The notes under the pieces are model-generated. The model had not been told where the DNA came from. It was given only the letters and a program-made list of their open reading frames with translations, and did no database searches. From CAIQPV01 sp963719855 (GTDB lineage Bacteria; Pseudomonadota; Gammaproteobacteria; Burkholderiales; Gallionellaceae), in assembly GCA_963719855.1 (NCBI GenBank), contig CAVRDK010000005.1, positions 62,001 to 126,000 on the forward strand: DNA of 64,000 nucleotides. The letters are read 5' to 3'. The translations under genes and the position numbers were made by a program. Shown here one piece after another: positions 1-8,090 of this stretch. Within the stretch, counting starts at the first letter, position 1. The number at the start of each line of letters is the position of its first letter.

Positions 1-2
1 TC

Positions 3-1694
3 AACATGATGATCGACAAGATTCAGGAGAGTTCTGCATTATTAAAGCAGAAGACAACAGATATCCAGACAATGTTGCAAAACATGCCGCAAGGTATTCT
101 GACAATTACCAATGGCAACAAGGTTCATCCAGAGTATTCGGCCTATCTGGAGACAATTTTTGAAAAGCAAAACATCGTAGGTCACGACGTGATGGATCTC
201 GTGTTCTCCAATACAAATCTTGGGGTTGACGCCTTGTCACAGATAGAAGCGACAGCAAGTGCTTGTATCGGCGAAGACGTAATGAACTTCGAATTCAACA
301 AACACCTCCTGGTAGGTGAGATTGAAAAGAAAATGCCAGACGGACGGATAAAGATTCTCGACCTGAACTGGTCACCCATCACAGATGACACAAATAATAT
401 TGTTCGCCTGATGCTGTGTGTTCGCGATGTCACCGAACTCCGGGAACTGGCGGCTGAGGCAAACAAACAAAAGCGCGAGCTGGAGATTATTGGTGAAATC
501 CTTGCAATATCGCAGGAGAAGTTCCACGAATTTATCACCTCCTCTCTTAAATTTGTCGACGAAAACGAACTTTTGATTCGTGAAAACCCGGAGCATAATT
601 CCGAAGCGATTACCAAGTTGTTCCGCAACATGCATACCATCAAAGGCAACGCTCGTACCTATGGCCTACGCCACCTGACCAACATTGTTCATGAAGCAGA
701 ACAACCTTACGTTGAATTACGCAAACCAAGCCCTGACATTGCATACGATCAGACAACGCTGATGGAAGCATCGTTTTCTGTAAGAGATGTGCTTGAACAT
801 TACGCCAGAATCAATGAGGTTAGTTTAGGCCGGAAGGGGCCGGGGCGCCGGGGGGGCATTGAGCATTTCCTGATGGTAGACAAGAACCAGATTCAGGAGA
901 CGATTCGTCGACTGGAGAATGCCAATACCGGCAATCTGCACGAGTTGCTCGCAGTCCACCATGCAGTCCACAAGACCCTGCGTTTAATGGGTACTGAACG
1001 GATCGTCGAGACACTGGAGGGGATTTTTGATTCGTTACCTTCACTGGCTCAGGAACTTGGTAAGGTGCCCCCGATCATTAATGTTCAGGATAATGGATAC
1101 GTTATACGCACTCAAGTCGGTGGCACTCTAAAAAATGTATTCATGCATCTACTCAGGAACTCAATGGATCATGGACTGGAAAGCCCGGAAGAGCGATTGG
1201 AACAGAACAAGCCGACGGCTGGAACGATTCTGCTACAGATGGATGTTCGGGATGGCAAGCTGCAAATCAAGCTTGGCGATGACGGTCGCGGACTTGCTCT
1301 GGCCCGTATACGTAAGACGGCCATAGAAAAAGGGCTGATCAATTCTGATGAGCAACTTGATGACGATGAAATAGCGAACATGATTTTTCGCCCCGGTTTT
1401 TCCACTGCCGAAAAAGTAACAGAAGTTTCAGGGCGTGGTGTCGGCATGGATGCGGTACAGAATTTTGTTAAGAGTGAAAACGGAAAAATAGAAATAAACT
1501 TTAACGATGATAAAGTTGGTGCTGATTTCCGTAAATTCGAAACTATAGTGTATCTGCCAGAGGCTTTATCAGAAAATATTGAGGGGTTCGATTTTCATCC
1601 TCAAGGTGGAACTGAGGAAACTTTAGTAGATATCAAGTTTGATGGAAGAAAAGTATCTTCCAAACAAGCAGGAATTCAGGCTATTCGATCATGA
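3..1694 (+). CDS. CheA-like hybrid sensor histidine kinase (PAS-HPt-HATPase), 5' end outside window
   Basis: The frame is open to the window edge, so the true start probably lies upstream; the first Met codon is at 6. Numbering from there, a PAS-like segment (about 20-150) is followed by a short coiled coil and an HPt domain with phospho-acceptor His210 in MHTIKGNARTYG. A CheA-type HATPase_c domain follows, with N-box LLRNSMDHGL (Asn near 385), G1 box GDDGRG (near 425) and G2 box SGRGVGMDAV. The protein ends about 80 residues after the G2 box, so the CheW-like P5 domain that normally couples CheA to receptors is missing. It should autophosphorylate in trans and pass phosphate to the CheY protein encoded at 4027. 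The stop codon overlaps the next gene's start (ATGA). Family and domains are clear; the stimulus is unknown. Confidence 0.85.
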   Translation, partial: NMMIDKIQESSALLKQKTTDIQTMLQNMPQGILTITNGNKVHPEYSAYLETIFEKQNIVGHDVMDLVFSNTNLGVDALSQIEATASACIGEDVMNFEFNKHLLVGEIEKKMPDGRIKILDLNWSPITDDTNNIVRLMLCVRDVTELRELAAEANKQKRELEIIGEILAISQEKFHEFITSSLKFVDENELLIRENPEHNSEAITKLFRNMHTIKGNARTYGLRHLTNIVHEAEQPYVELRKPSPDIAYDQTTLMEASFSVRDVLEHYARINEVSLGRKGPGRRGGIEHFLMVDKNQIQETIRRLENANTGNLHELLAVHHAVHKTLRLMGTERIVETLEGIFDSLPSLAQELGKVPPIINVQDNGYVIRTQVGGTLKNVFMHLLRNSMDHGLESPEERLEQNKPTAGTILLQMDVRDGKLQIKLGDDGRGLALARIRKTAIEKGLINSDEQLDDDEIANMIFRPGFSTAEKVTEVSGRGVGMDAVQNFVKSENGKIEINFNDDKVGADFRKFETIVYLPEALSENIEGFDFHPQGGTEETLVDIKFDGRKVSSKQAGIQAIRS

Positions 1695-2459
1695 TAGTTG
1701 AGTACATTGCTTGCGCATTGGTTGGAGGCTTGTTCTGTTCAGCCCTTAGCTTTGTCATTCTCGGTTCACGAAATACAAAAATAGTAGCTGGGGTACAGGC
1801 AGACCTTAACGCTCAAATCGCTGCCTTGAACGACACCAATGCTCGCTTGGGTACCGAACTCATTGAGAGCAACGACGCAAGGGGTGCGACTGAATCAAAA
1901 AATGCCGCTCTGCAAGCGGAGGTGGAGGAGTTGGCTGCGACTGTCGATCAATTGAACTCGCGCATTGCAGACATGCAGAACGAAATTGCGAATAGCCTCC
2001 AAAATTCAACAACAATTCAGGAGGAACTCAAGTCCAGTCTCTCACTACAGATGAAAGAACTCGCAGACGAAGCGGCGCGGCTCAAAAAAGTGGCGGTGAC
2101 GTTTGAGCACTGGCATGAGGAAATGACTTCACTGATGGAACAAAACAGCCACATGCGCACCAAGAATCTGGAATTCGCGTCTATTGTCAAGCATGTGATT
2201 CTTGTTGCCTTGAACGCGTCAATCGAGGCAGCGCGTGCCGGTGAGTCGGGGCGTGGATTCGCGGTCGTTGCCGATCAGGTAAAGTCTCTTGCTGGGCGCT
2301 CTGAAAATACTTTCTACGGAATACGGCAATAGTCTTCACAAAAACGACTTGATTACCACCGTTACATTTCAGGATATCCAGGCGAGCGGGAAGATGATGA
2401 TGGCGGCCCTCAGTGCTATGGATTCGAAAATCAGCCAATTGCGATCAACTCTCCATTAG
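1691..2459 (+). pseudogene. Short MCP signalling-domain protein, frameshifted near 2324
   Basis: The reading frame from 1691 stops at 2332 (213 aa). It encodes an N-terminal membrane segment (residues 3-25), a long coiled coil, and the conserved tip of a methyl-accepting chemotaxis signalling hairpin (AGESGRGFAVVADQV). After 2327 the frame ends abruptly, but the +1 frame continues as GNSLHKNDLITTVTFQDIQ and stops at 2459, just before the next gene. Removing one C near 2324 joins the two parts into a protein of about 255 aa. There is no periplasmic or PAS sensor domain, so it would act as a membrane-tethered signalling unit for the adjacent CheA-like kinase. The shift may be a sequencing indel or a real mutation; without the second helix the hairpin could not pack normally. 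Confidence 0.75.
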
Positions 2460-2468
2460 GGGACCAGC

Positions 2469-3008
2469 GTGATAAGTCAACAAGCCAAACAGGGCATCGA
2501 TTATATTTTTGCCAAGTCAGCCAAAAAGAGTCTCGTTCTGGAACCGGGCGATGTTTGCGATATTGAGATGTTGCATGAAAGCATGAGACATAAGTTTCTG
2601 GAAAAGGATATCGTTGTCTTGACGATATCGTCATTTTTGTTCAGGGTTTTGACAATCTTCCATATCGGCGAAGACGAAGCGACAAAAAATTACTTTCTCA
2701 AGAAGTCGCCCAATAAATCCCTTACGGAGGTCTTTTCGGAGGTCGGTAACCTCTGTAGCGGAGCAATGAACCATGAGTTATTGCAACATTTTCCTCACTT
2801 GGGTATGTCGACGCCCTACACGTTGAGCAGTCGGTGTCTTTCTTTTTTGAGTGACCTTAATCCGGGACACCTGTCTCGCCACGCCATAACAATCAACGGC
2901 TCCGCTCGCCTGCAAGCAACGGTTTGCATGTGTGGGTATGCGCCAATAGATTTTACCGTAGACACGGCCACTACTGTCGATACGTCAGGCGAGCTGGAAT
3001 TATTTTAG
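2469..3008 (+). CDS. CheX-like (CheC/CheX family) phosphatase-like protein
   Basis: 179 aa from a GTG start with AGGGG just upstream. The segment EVGNLCSGAMN (E91, N94) matches the E-x-x-N active-site pattern of CheC/CheX/FliY phosphatases, which dephosphorylate CheY-P. The protein ends in SGELELF, the same tail as the next gene product. It lies between the MCP-like gene and the receiver-CheX gene, with a 15 bp gap downstream, so it is almost certainly co-transcribed with them. The likely job is removing phosphate from the operon's CheY. The assignment rests on the short motif and on context; overall similarity to characterised CheX proteins looks low. Confidence 0.6.
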   Translation: MISQQAKQGIDYIFAKSAKKSLVLEPGDVCDIEMLHESMRHKFLEKDIVVLTISSFLFRVLTIFHIGEDEATKNYFLKKSPNKSLTEVFSEVGNLCSGAMNHELLQHFPHLGMSTPYTLSSRCLSFLSDLNPGHLSRHAITINGSARLQATVCMCGYAPIDFTVDTATTVDTSGELELF

Positions 3009-3023
3009 AGGTGACCTTAAATC

Positions 3024-4004
3024 ATGAATGCAATTGAAGGTAATGTAATGACCGAGAATCTTGTTAGCAAGGTACTGGTACTCGATGACAGTCGCGATCA
3101 TTCACAGGCAATCAAAGAGTTTTGCGATGAAAACAACCTCGTCGCACTCAAGGTGCATAAGAACCGCCTGATGTCTGTGTTGCAATCCAACATTGACCTT
3201 GGCGCGATTCTCTATTCTGAAAACTACGGAGACTCACCGGAGGAAAACGCCGAGATCGTGTTGAAGATACACACGATTCGTCCAGAATTGCCGATTATTA
3301 TTCGCCGCGAGAAGATGGCGACACTTGACGATGTTTCTGAAAACGTACGGCGAGCGTTTTGTGCGACCTATGTCGCCAGTGACATGGCTGGTCTTCGCAA
3401 AGTGATTGACGAATATATCTTCTGTCTGGTGTATCCGAATGCGCTGGTGCGTGGCATTTCAGAGATTACTGAAGCGGTACTAGCCAGCCAGCTCAAGGCA
3501 CTAACGATCTCTTTGGATACCCCATATATCGTCCGTGATCGAGTTATTTTCGGTGAGGTGTTAAGCCTGATCCCTGTGGAAAGTAGTTGGTGCCGTGGCT
3601 ACATGATGCTGCAAACCGAGGAGGAACCGATCCTTGGTTTACTGGATCGCTACAGTCAGTCTGATGCAGGTGCAAACTTCCGCGCAGTGAACAGCCTGCT
3701 GGGCGAAATCACCAATCTAATCTGGGGTTCATTCAAAAACCGCTTTATCGACGATGCGGCAGCCTCGCCCGGCAGTCAGATACAGGTGCCGCTGGTTGTT
3801 AATCACAAGCATAAATACATCTCTTTTGGTACGGAGAATCCCCAGCTATGTTTTCTTTACATCCTACTGGACGAAAATTCAGGCCGAAAGGTTAAGCTCT
3901 ATCAACGTTTTATTTTCAATCTCAACTGGTCGCCGGAGGGCTTTAAGGAAATTGCGTACGACGTTGAGGATCTTGTTGATTCCGGCGAATTGGAATTATT
4001 CTAA
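3024..4004 (+). CDS. Degenerate receiver domain fused to CheX-like domain
   Basis: 326 aa; GAGGTGA lies upstream of the ATG. Residues 15-130 look like a response-regulator fold (KVLVLDDSRDHS for strand 1 and the acidic pair). The phospho-acceptor region reads AILYSENYG, with no Asp, and the usual Lys of strand 5 is replaced (TYVASDM), so this is probably a pseudo-receiver. The C-terminal half (about 145-320) holds LGEITNLIWGSFKNR (E218, N221), the CheC/CheX-type E-x-x-N pattern. It ends in SGELELF like its upstream neighbour, with different synonymous codons. It may be a scaffold or a CheY-P phosphatase that does not itself receive phosphate. Confidence 0.6.
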   Translation: MNAIEGNVMTENLVSKVLVLDDSRDHSQAIKEFCDENNLVALKVHKNRLMSVLQSNIDLGAILYSENYGDSPEENAEIVLKIHTIRPELPIIIRREKMATLDDVSENVRRAFCATYVASDMAGLRKVIDEYIFCLVYPNALVRGISEITEAVLASQLKALTISLDTPYIVRDRVIFGEVLSLIPVESSWCRGYMMLQTEEEPILGLLDRYSQSDAGANFRAVNSLLGEITNLIWGSFKNRFIDDAAASPGSQIQVPLVVNHKHKYISFGTENPQLCFLYILLDENSGRKVKLYQRFIFNLNWSPEGFKEIAYDVEDLVDSGELELF

Positions 4005-4026
4005 ACTAATCACTTAAGGAATAAAA

Positions 4027-4392
4027 ATGGCAAAGATTCTCGTTGTAGACGACTCAAGTACTGTACGCGATGAAGTTGCAGGCTTCTTAAAGAAAAGTGA
4101 GCTGGATGTTGCGACTGCGGTGGATGGCAAGGACGGGTTGGCTAAAATGAAAAGCGACCCGGGTATTAAGCTGGTACTTTGCGACATCAATATGCCAAAT
4201 ATGGATGGCTTGACTATGGTCGAAAAGGTTCGCGGCGAACTGGGTAACAAAACGGTCAATATCATCATGCTGACTACCGAGAGTAGCCCCAGCATGAAGG
4301 AGCGTGGAAAGGCCGCCGGCATTAAGGGTTGGATTGTCAAACCATTCAAAGGTGAAGCTGTTCTTGAATCTATTAAGAAGTTGGCTGCATAA
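4027..4392 (+). CDS. CheY-like single-domain response regulator
   Basis: 121 aa, a complete receiver with D8/D9, acceptor D53 (LCDINMPNMDG), T83/T84 and K105 (VKPF). There is no output domain. It is the last gene of the chemosensory-like operon, 22 bp after the receiver-CheX gene, and is the obvious phosphate acceptor for the CheA-like kinase and substrate for the CheX-like proteins. No flagellar genes are in the window, so whether it acts on a motor, on pili or on another partner cannot be told. The 251 bp that follow hold no recognisable gene. Confidence 0.9.
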   Translation: MAKILVVDDSSTVRDEVAGFLKKSELDVATAVDGKDGLAKMKSDPGIKLVLCDINMPNMDGLTMVEKVRGELGNKTVNIIMLTTESSPSMKERGKAAGIKGWIVKPFKGEAVLESIKKLAA

Positions 4393-4643
4393 ACACGCGC
4401 CCCGACTCCTTGTGGGATGAAGCTTCCTCGGCAAGTGATATCAGCGCCTCAGTTGGTTAATATCCTTGATTAATCCATCGCCGATTCTAGATGTGATGAG
4501 AGTCAACAGCAGCAAATGTATCTTGTTCATACAACGGCACGGTGATGCCGTTGGTTATGTTGATATGTAGCGAACTCGCGTTGTTCGGTTACGGGTAACC
4601 ATCTCTTCTACGCAGACGATCCGCCATCGGTTGCGCCGGTTCA

Positions 4644-6929
4644 TCAGGCTATTTGTCGTGCTGTGACGGCACGTTGCAAGTTGGACAGCATCTCCAGGAT
4701 TTGGTCTCTAAGCCGATAAAGTTCCGGCAGTAGCGCCCTTGCCGCTACAACATTCCCGGCTTCCATTTGCCAGACGATTTCCAGGCCGACTTGATGTACC
4801 CGCAAGTGGATGGGTTCAATGTCGCCAAACTCCGACAGATTGCCGTAGCGTGTTCGACCGTGCGTGTCGTACCAGCCGCCGAATCTGCAACGATGGTGAT
4901 CGTATACCTCGTTCTGGTCGAGGTGTAGCGTGGCACCCTCGACCAGCCGCGTGATGGATCTTACCCATCCGGTGTGATCGCTTTGGGCTACCAAGAGGGG
5001 AAAGTCGGAATAATTCCAGGGAATTTCTGCCCATAACGCCCACTGCGGGTCGGGTCTGAAATTCCTGTGCCATTCTATAACATTCGCCGCAGGCATCGGT
5101 CGCGCGATTCCATAACCCTGCGCCAGATCGCATCCCAAACGCATCAACATGATGCCATGTTCCGGCGTTTCAACGCCTTCCCCGATGACTTTCCGCTGAA
5201 ATACCTTGGCTAGTGTCACCACTCCTTCGACGATGGCCAAGTCTTCCGCATTATCCAGCAAATCGCGCACGAAAGACTGATCGATCTTCAGCATGTTGAT
5301 CGGCAGGCGTTTCAGGTAAGAGAGAGAAGAGTAACCCGTTCCGAAGTCATCGAGCGAAAAGCTGACACCGATTCCCTGGCAAGAGGTGATCAACTGACTA
5401 ATGCCCGCGATGTTTTCCAGCGCGGCTGACTCCACGATCTCCAGTTCAAGCTGGCCGGGCGCCAGTTTTGGATATTGCGCGATGTGCTGTTCCAATCTGT
5501 GGATAAAATCCGGGTGCTGCAGGTGGCGCGGCGCGATATTGACGCTGACGGAAATGCCGAACCCCTCTTGCGACCACCGATGCATCTGTTCCAGGGCTTC
5601 ATGGATTACCCAGTCGCCGATTTCGATGATAACGTCACTATGTTCCGCCAGCGGCAGAAATTCACCGGGAGAAACCAGCCCTCTTGACGGGTGGTTCCAG
5701 CGGATCAGCGCTTCCAGACCAATCACTTCCCCGCTGCGCATGTTGACCTTGGGTTGGTAGTAGAGGGTAAATTCCTTGTTCGCCAAGGCTAGACGGAGGC
5801 GCTCCAGTTGTTGGAGGCGGCTCTGGGATTGATGTTCTTCTTCGGCATTGAATACATGGTAGCGATTGCGCCCGGCCCGTTTGGCCATGTACATTGCCTG
5901 ATCGGCGTGGCGCAAGAGAGTGTCGGGTTCTGCATCATCAAAAGGATAGAGCGTTACTCCAACACTGGCTGAAACTCTCAAATCGAAACCATCGATGAGA
6001 TGTGGAGCTGCGGCGGCTTCCATGATTCGCGACAGGATCAGCTCCAGTTCGTCCATGTCTCTCAGGCATGTAATCAGAAGCACGAACTCGTCCCCGCCTA
6101 TCCGCGCCATGCTGTCAACGGCACGCAGGATTTTGTTGAGGCGGCTTGCCACGCTTATGAGGAGCTTATCGCCAATCTGATGACCATATTTGTCGTTGAC
6201 CGGCTTGAATTCGTCAAGATCGAGAAAACAAACCGCCAGCAATTGATTTTCTCTGTCAGTACGGGCAATGCCCTGTTCCAGCCGGTCGGCCAACAAGGCG
6301 CGATTGGGCAACTGGGTGAGTGCATCGAAGTGTGCCAACTGCTCCAGCTTTTCCTGGCTTTCTTTCATGGAGGTAATGTCGCTGAATATCGCAACATAGT
6401 GGGCGACTTCGCCGTTCACATTATTTACCGCAGTGATGTCCAGTGATTCAATATAAAACTCACCGCTTTTTTTCCGGTTACAGATTTCTCCCCGCCAGTG
6501 GCCGGTTTCATTGAGCGATTTCCAGAGAGCTTGGTAGAAAGAGACTTCATGACGGCCAGACTGGAACATCCGGGGATCATTGCCCAGCAATTCCTCCCGC
6601 GCATAGCCCGTAACGGTTGAGACAGCCTGGTTCACATCAACGATCCGGTTCGACGCATTAGTGATCAAAATGCCATCGTTCGAGTTTTCGAAGACGCTGG
6701 CGCTCAGGCGGAGTCCTTCCTCGGCCTTTTTGCGTGCCGCGACTTCCTTTTCGAGATCCAAGGCGCGCCGGGTGGCCAACTCGTCGTGTTTTTTAATGGT
6801 GCGGTTCAGTGAAAAAAAGCGAAAAACGATGAACAGCGACAGGCCCAAAGCGAAAAGCAACCCTAAAATTACCGGGAAGCTCATATTTATATGCAATGTC
6901 TCCCACAGAAAATTGATCCGGAGCGTCAT
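4644..6929 (-). CDS. PAS-GGDEF-EAL protein with C-terminal CZB domain (3' part of a frameshifted sensor gene)
   Basis: 761 aa as it stands. Order: membrane segment (about 18-38), coiled coil, PAS (75-195), GGDEF (motif 278-282, with an upstream RAVD inhibitory-site motif), EAL (406-408, with the DDFGTGYSSL loop), and a C-terminal chemoreceptor zinc-binding (CZB) domain with H652, C681 (CRFGGWY), H708 and H712. Both catalytic motifs look intact, so it could make and degrade c-di-GMP. The annotated Met is probably artificial: removing one base from the GGG run at 6874-6876 joins PVILGLLFALG to the upstream frame that carries a PhnD-like periplasmic sensor. The intact gene would run from 7865 to 4644. 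CZB domains bind zinc and respond to zinc or hypochlorite in other proteins. Confidence 0.85.
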   Translation of the reverse strand: MTLRINFLWETLHINMSFPVILGLLFALGLSLFIVFRFFSLNRTIKKHDELATRRALDLEKEVAARKKAEEGLRLSASVFENSNDGILITNASNRIVDVNQAVSTVTGYAREELLGNDPRMFQSGRHEVSFYQALWKSLNETGHWRGEICNRKKSGEFYIESLDITAVNNVNGEVAHYVAIFSDITSMKESQEKLEQLAHFDALTQLPNRALLADRLEQGIARTDRENQLLAVCFLDLDEFKPVNDKYGHQIGDKLLISVASRLNKILRAVDSMARIGGDEFVLLITCLRDMDELELILSRIMEAAAAPHLIDGFDLRVSASVGVTLYPFDDAEPDTLLRHADQAMYMAKRAGRNRYHVFNAEEEHQSQSRLQQLERLRLALANKEFTLYYQPKVNMRSGEVIGLEALIRWNHPSRGLVSPGEFLPLAEHSDVIIEIGDWVIHEALEQMHRWSQEGFGISVSVNIAPRHLQHPDFIHRLEQHIAQYPKLAPGQLELEIVESAALENIAGISQLITSCQGIGVSFSLDDFGTGYSSLSYLKRLPINMLKIDQSFVRDLLDNAEDLAIVEGVVTLAKVFQRKVIGEGVETPEHGIMLMRLGCDLAQGYGIARPMPAANVIEWHRNFRPDPQWALWAEIPWNYSDFPLLVAQSDHTGWVRSITRLVEGATLHLDQNEVYDHHRCRFGGWYDTHGRTRYGNLSEFGDIEPIHLRVHQVGLEIVWQMEAGNVVAARALLPELYRLRDQILEMLSNLQRAVTARQIA

Positions 6930-7344
6930 AGGGAGGAAGCCGCATTACTCTCATTAGCTCATGGACAGACTGGTAATCAGAAGGAATGATCCAGCCGTAA
7001 TATGCTCCCTTTTTTGCGGTTTCACTTTCAGGTGACAGGCTTAACAAGGCGATGGCAACTCGACTGGCAAGTTTGGCGGATGTGTGTGGGCTGGCCGCAA
7101 AGGGCCATTCCGGATAAAGACGGGTGGACAAGACAAAGGGGAAATTCGGATTGGTTCGCATACCCAGAATTCTGAAATCCGAGAGTTTCAGTTTTCCGTC
7201 TTTGGCCAGTTCTTCCAGAAGGCCGGTTCTGACGAATCCAACATCGGCTTGGCCTCTTGCCACTACTTGAACCACCTTATCCTGTGGCTCCCCGGTAAAT
7301 GAAAGATTGGCATCTTCCCGAACATTGATGCCGAGCTGAAGCAA
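6793..7344 (-). pseudogene. Middle fragment of PhnD-like sensor-GGDEF-EAL gene
   Basis: This frame carries the second lobe of a PhnD/SsuA-type periplasmic binding domain. It includes VVARGQADVGFVRTGLLEEL and the closing segment YYGWIIPSDYQSVHELMRVM followed by LPPYD, typical where such domains end just before the membrane helix of sensor kinases and cyclases. Before the ORF's first Met the same frame reads VSAAGVEWLGAYQAQAAE, which continues the N-terminal fragment. After about 6876 the true protein moves into the frame of the GGDEF-EAL part, and the remaining residues down to 6793 are out-of-frame. It is not a separate gene. Confidence 0.7.
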
Positions 7345-7865
7345 CTCAGCGGCCTGAGCCTGGTAGGCACCAAGCCATTCGACACCCGCTGCTGAAACTT
7401 TTTTCCTTTAATGTCATTTAAATCTCGGACATCGTTCCTGTCGGATCGCACAAATATCACACCGCCAAATTCCTTGAGAGGTTGTCCATCAACCGTTCTA
7501 ACCAGTGTCGCAACACGCGTTATCCGATGTTTTGCCTCCAGGTAAACATAATGCGCGGGGTTGGTCAGGACGAAATCCAGCTTGTTGTTCGCCACTGCGC
7601 CATTTAATCGCTCGATATCCAGCGGCTCGATCTTGAACCGGAAACCGGGGATGGATCGGGTCAGGTAATTTGCCGTCGGTTGCCAGTCAACCAACGTTTG
7701 TTCTGGAGGGCGGATAGTCAGAACGCCAATGGAAACTTCCTGCAAATCTTGATGAGTGATCGCCCATGCAGGCCAACTGCTCCACAATAAAAACAGGCAT
7801 GCGATGAAGAATATCGGTTTCCCGGAGCGGGTTTCCTGACAAATCAGGGCAAATGCTTTTTTCAT
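7263..7865 (-). pseudogene. N-terminal fragment of PhnD-like sensor-GGDEF-EAL gene
   Basis: Starts MKKAFALICQ with a signal peptide or signal anchor (hydrophobic FFIACLFLLWSSWPAWA) and the first lobe of a phosphonate/phosphate-type periplasmic binding domain (VSIGVLTIRPPEQTLVDWQP, then FVLTNPAHYVYLEA). After DIKGKK the frame degenerates. On the minus strand this is the run GGAAAAAAG (six A, + strand 7389-7394 region); one more A restores KKVSAAGVEW. The intact gene would be a periplasmic-sensing diguanylate cyclase/phosphodiesterase of about 1070 aa. Ligands of this sensor class are often oxyanions or small organics; the ligand here is unknown. Confidence 0.7.
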
Positions 7866-8090
7866 CAAGTTACTAAAACGTAATATTTAGGAGTAGCTTA
7901 GCATCTTAAGCAAGTAAGCTCGTCAGTCAAGTGTACTATAGCCGGTACCCTTTGCGCGGTCTCATTTTTCTGTTGACCACCATCCAAAAATCGTCAGGTT
8001 GCTCAGCAGCATCTAAGAAATGCGAGTGATTCTGCTCGTTTGTTTTTTCCCTTTTGCTCCCGTTGCTTTAAGCGCATTCGCTTGGCTCCC

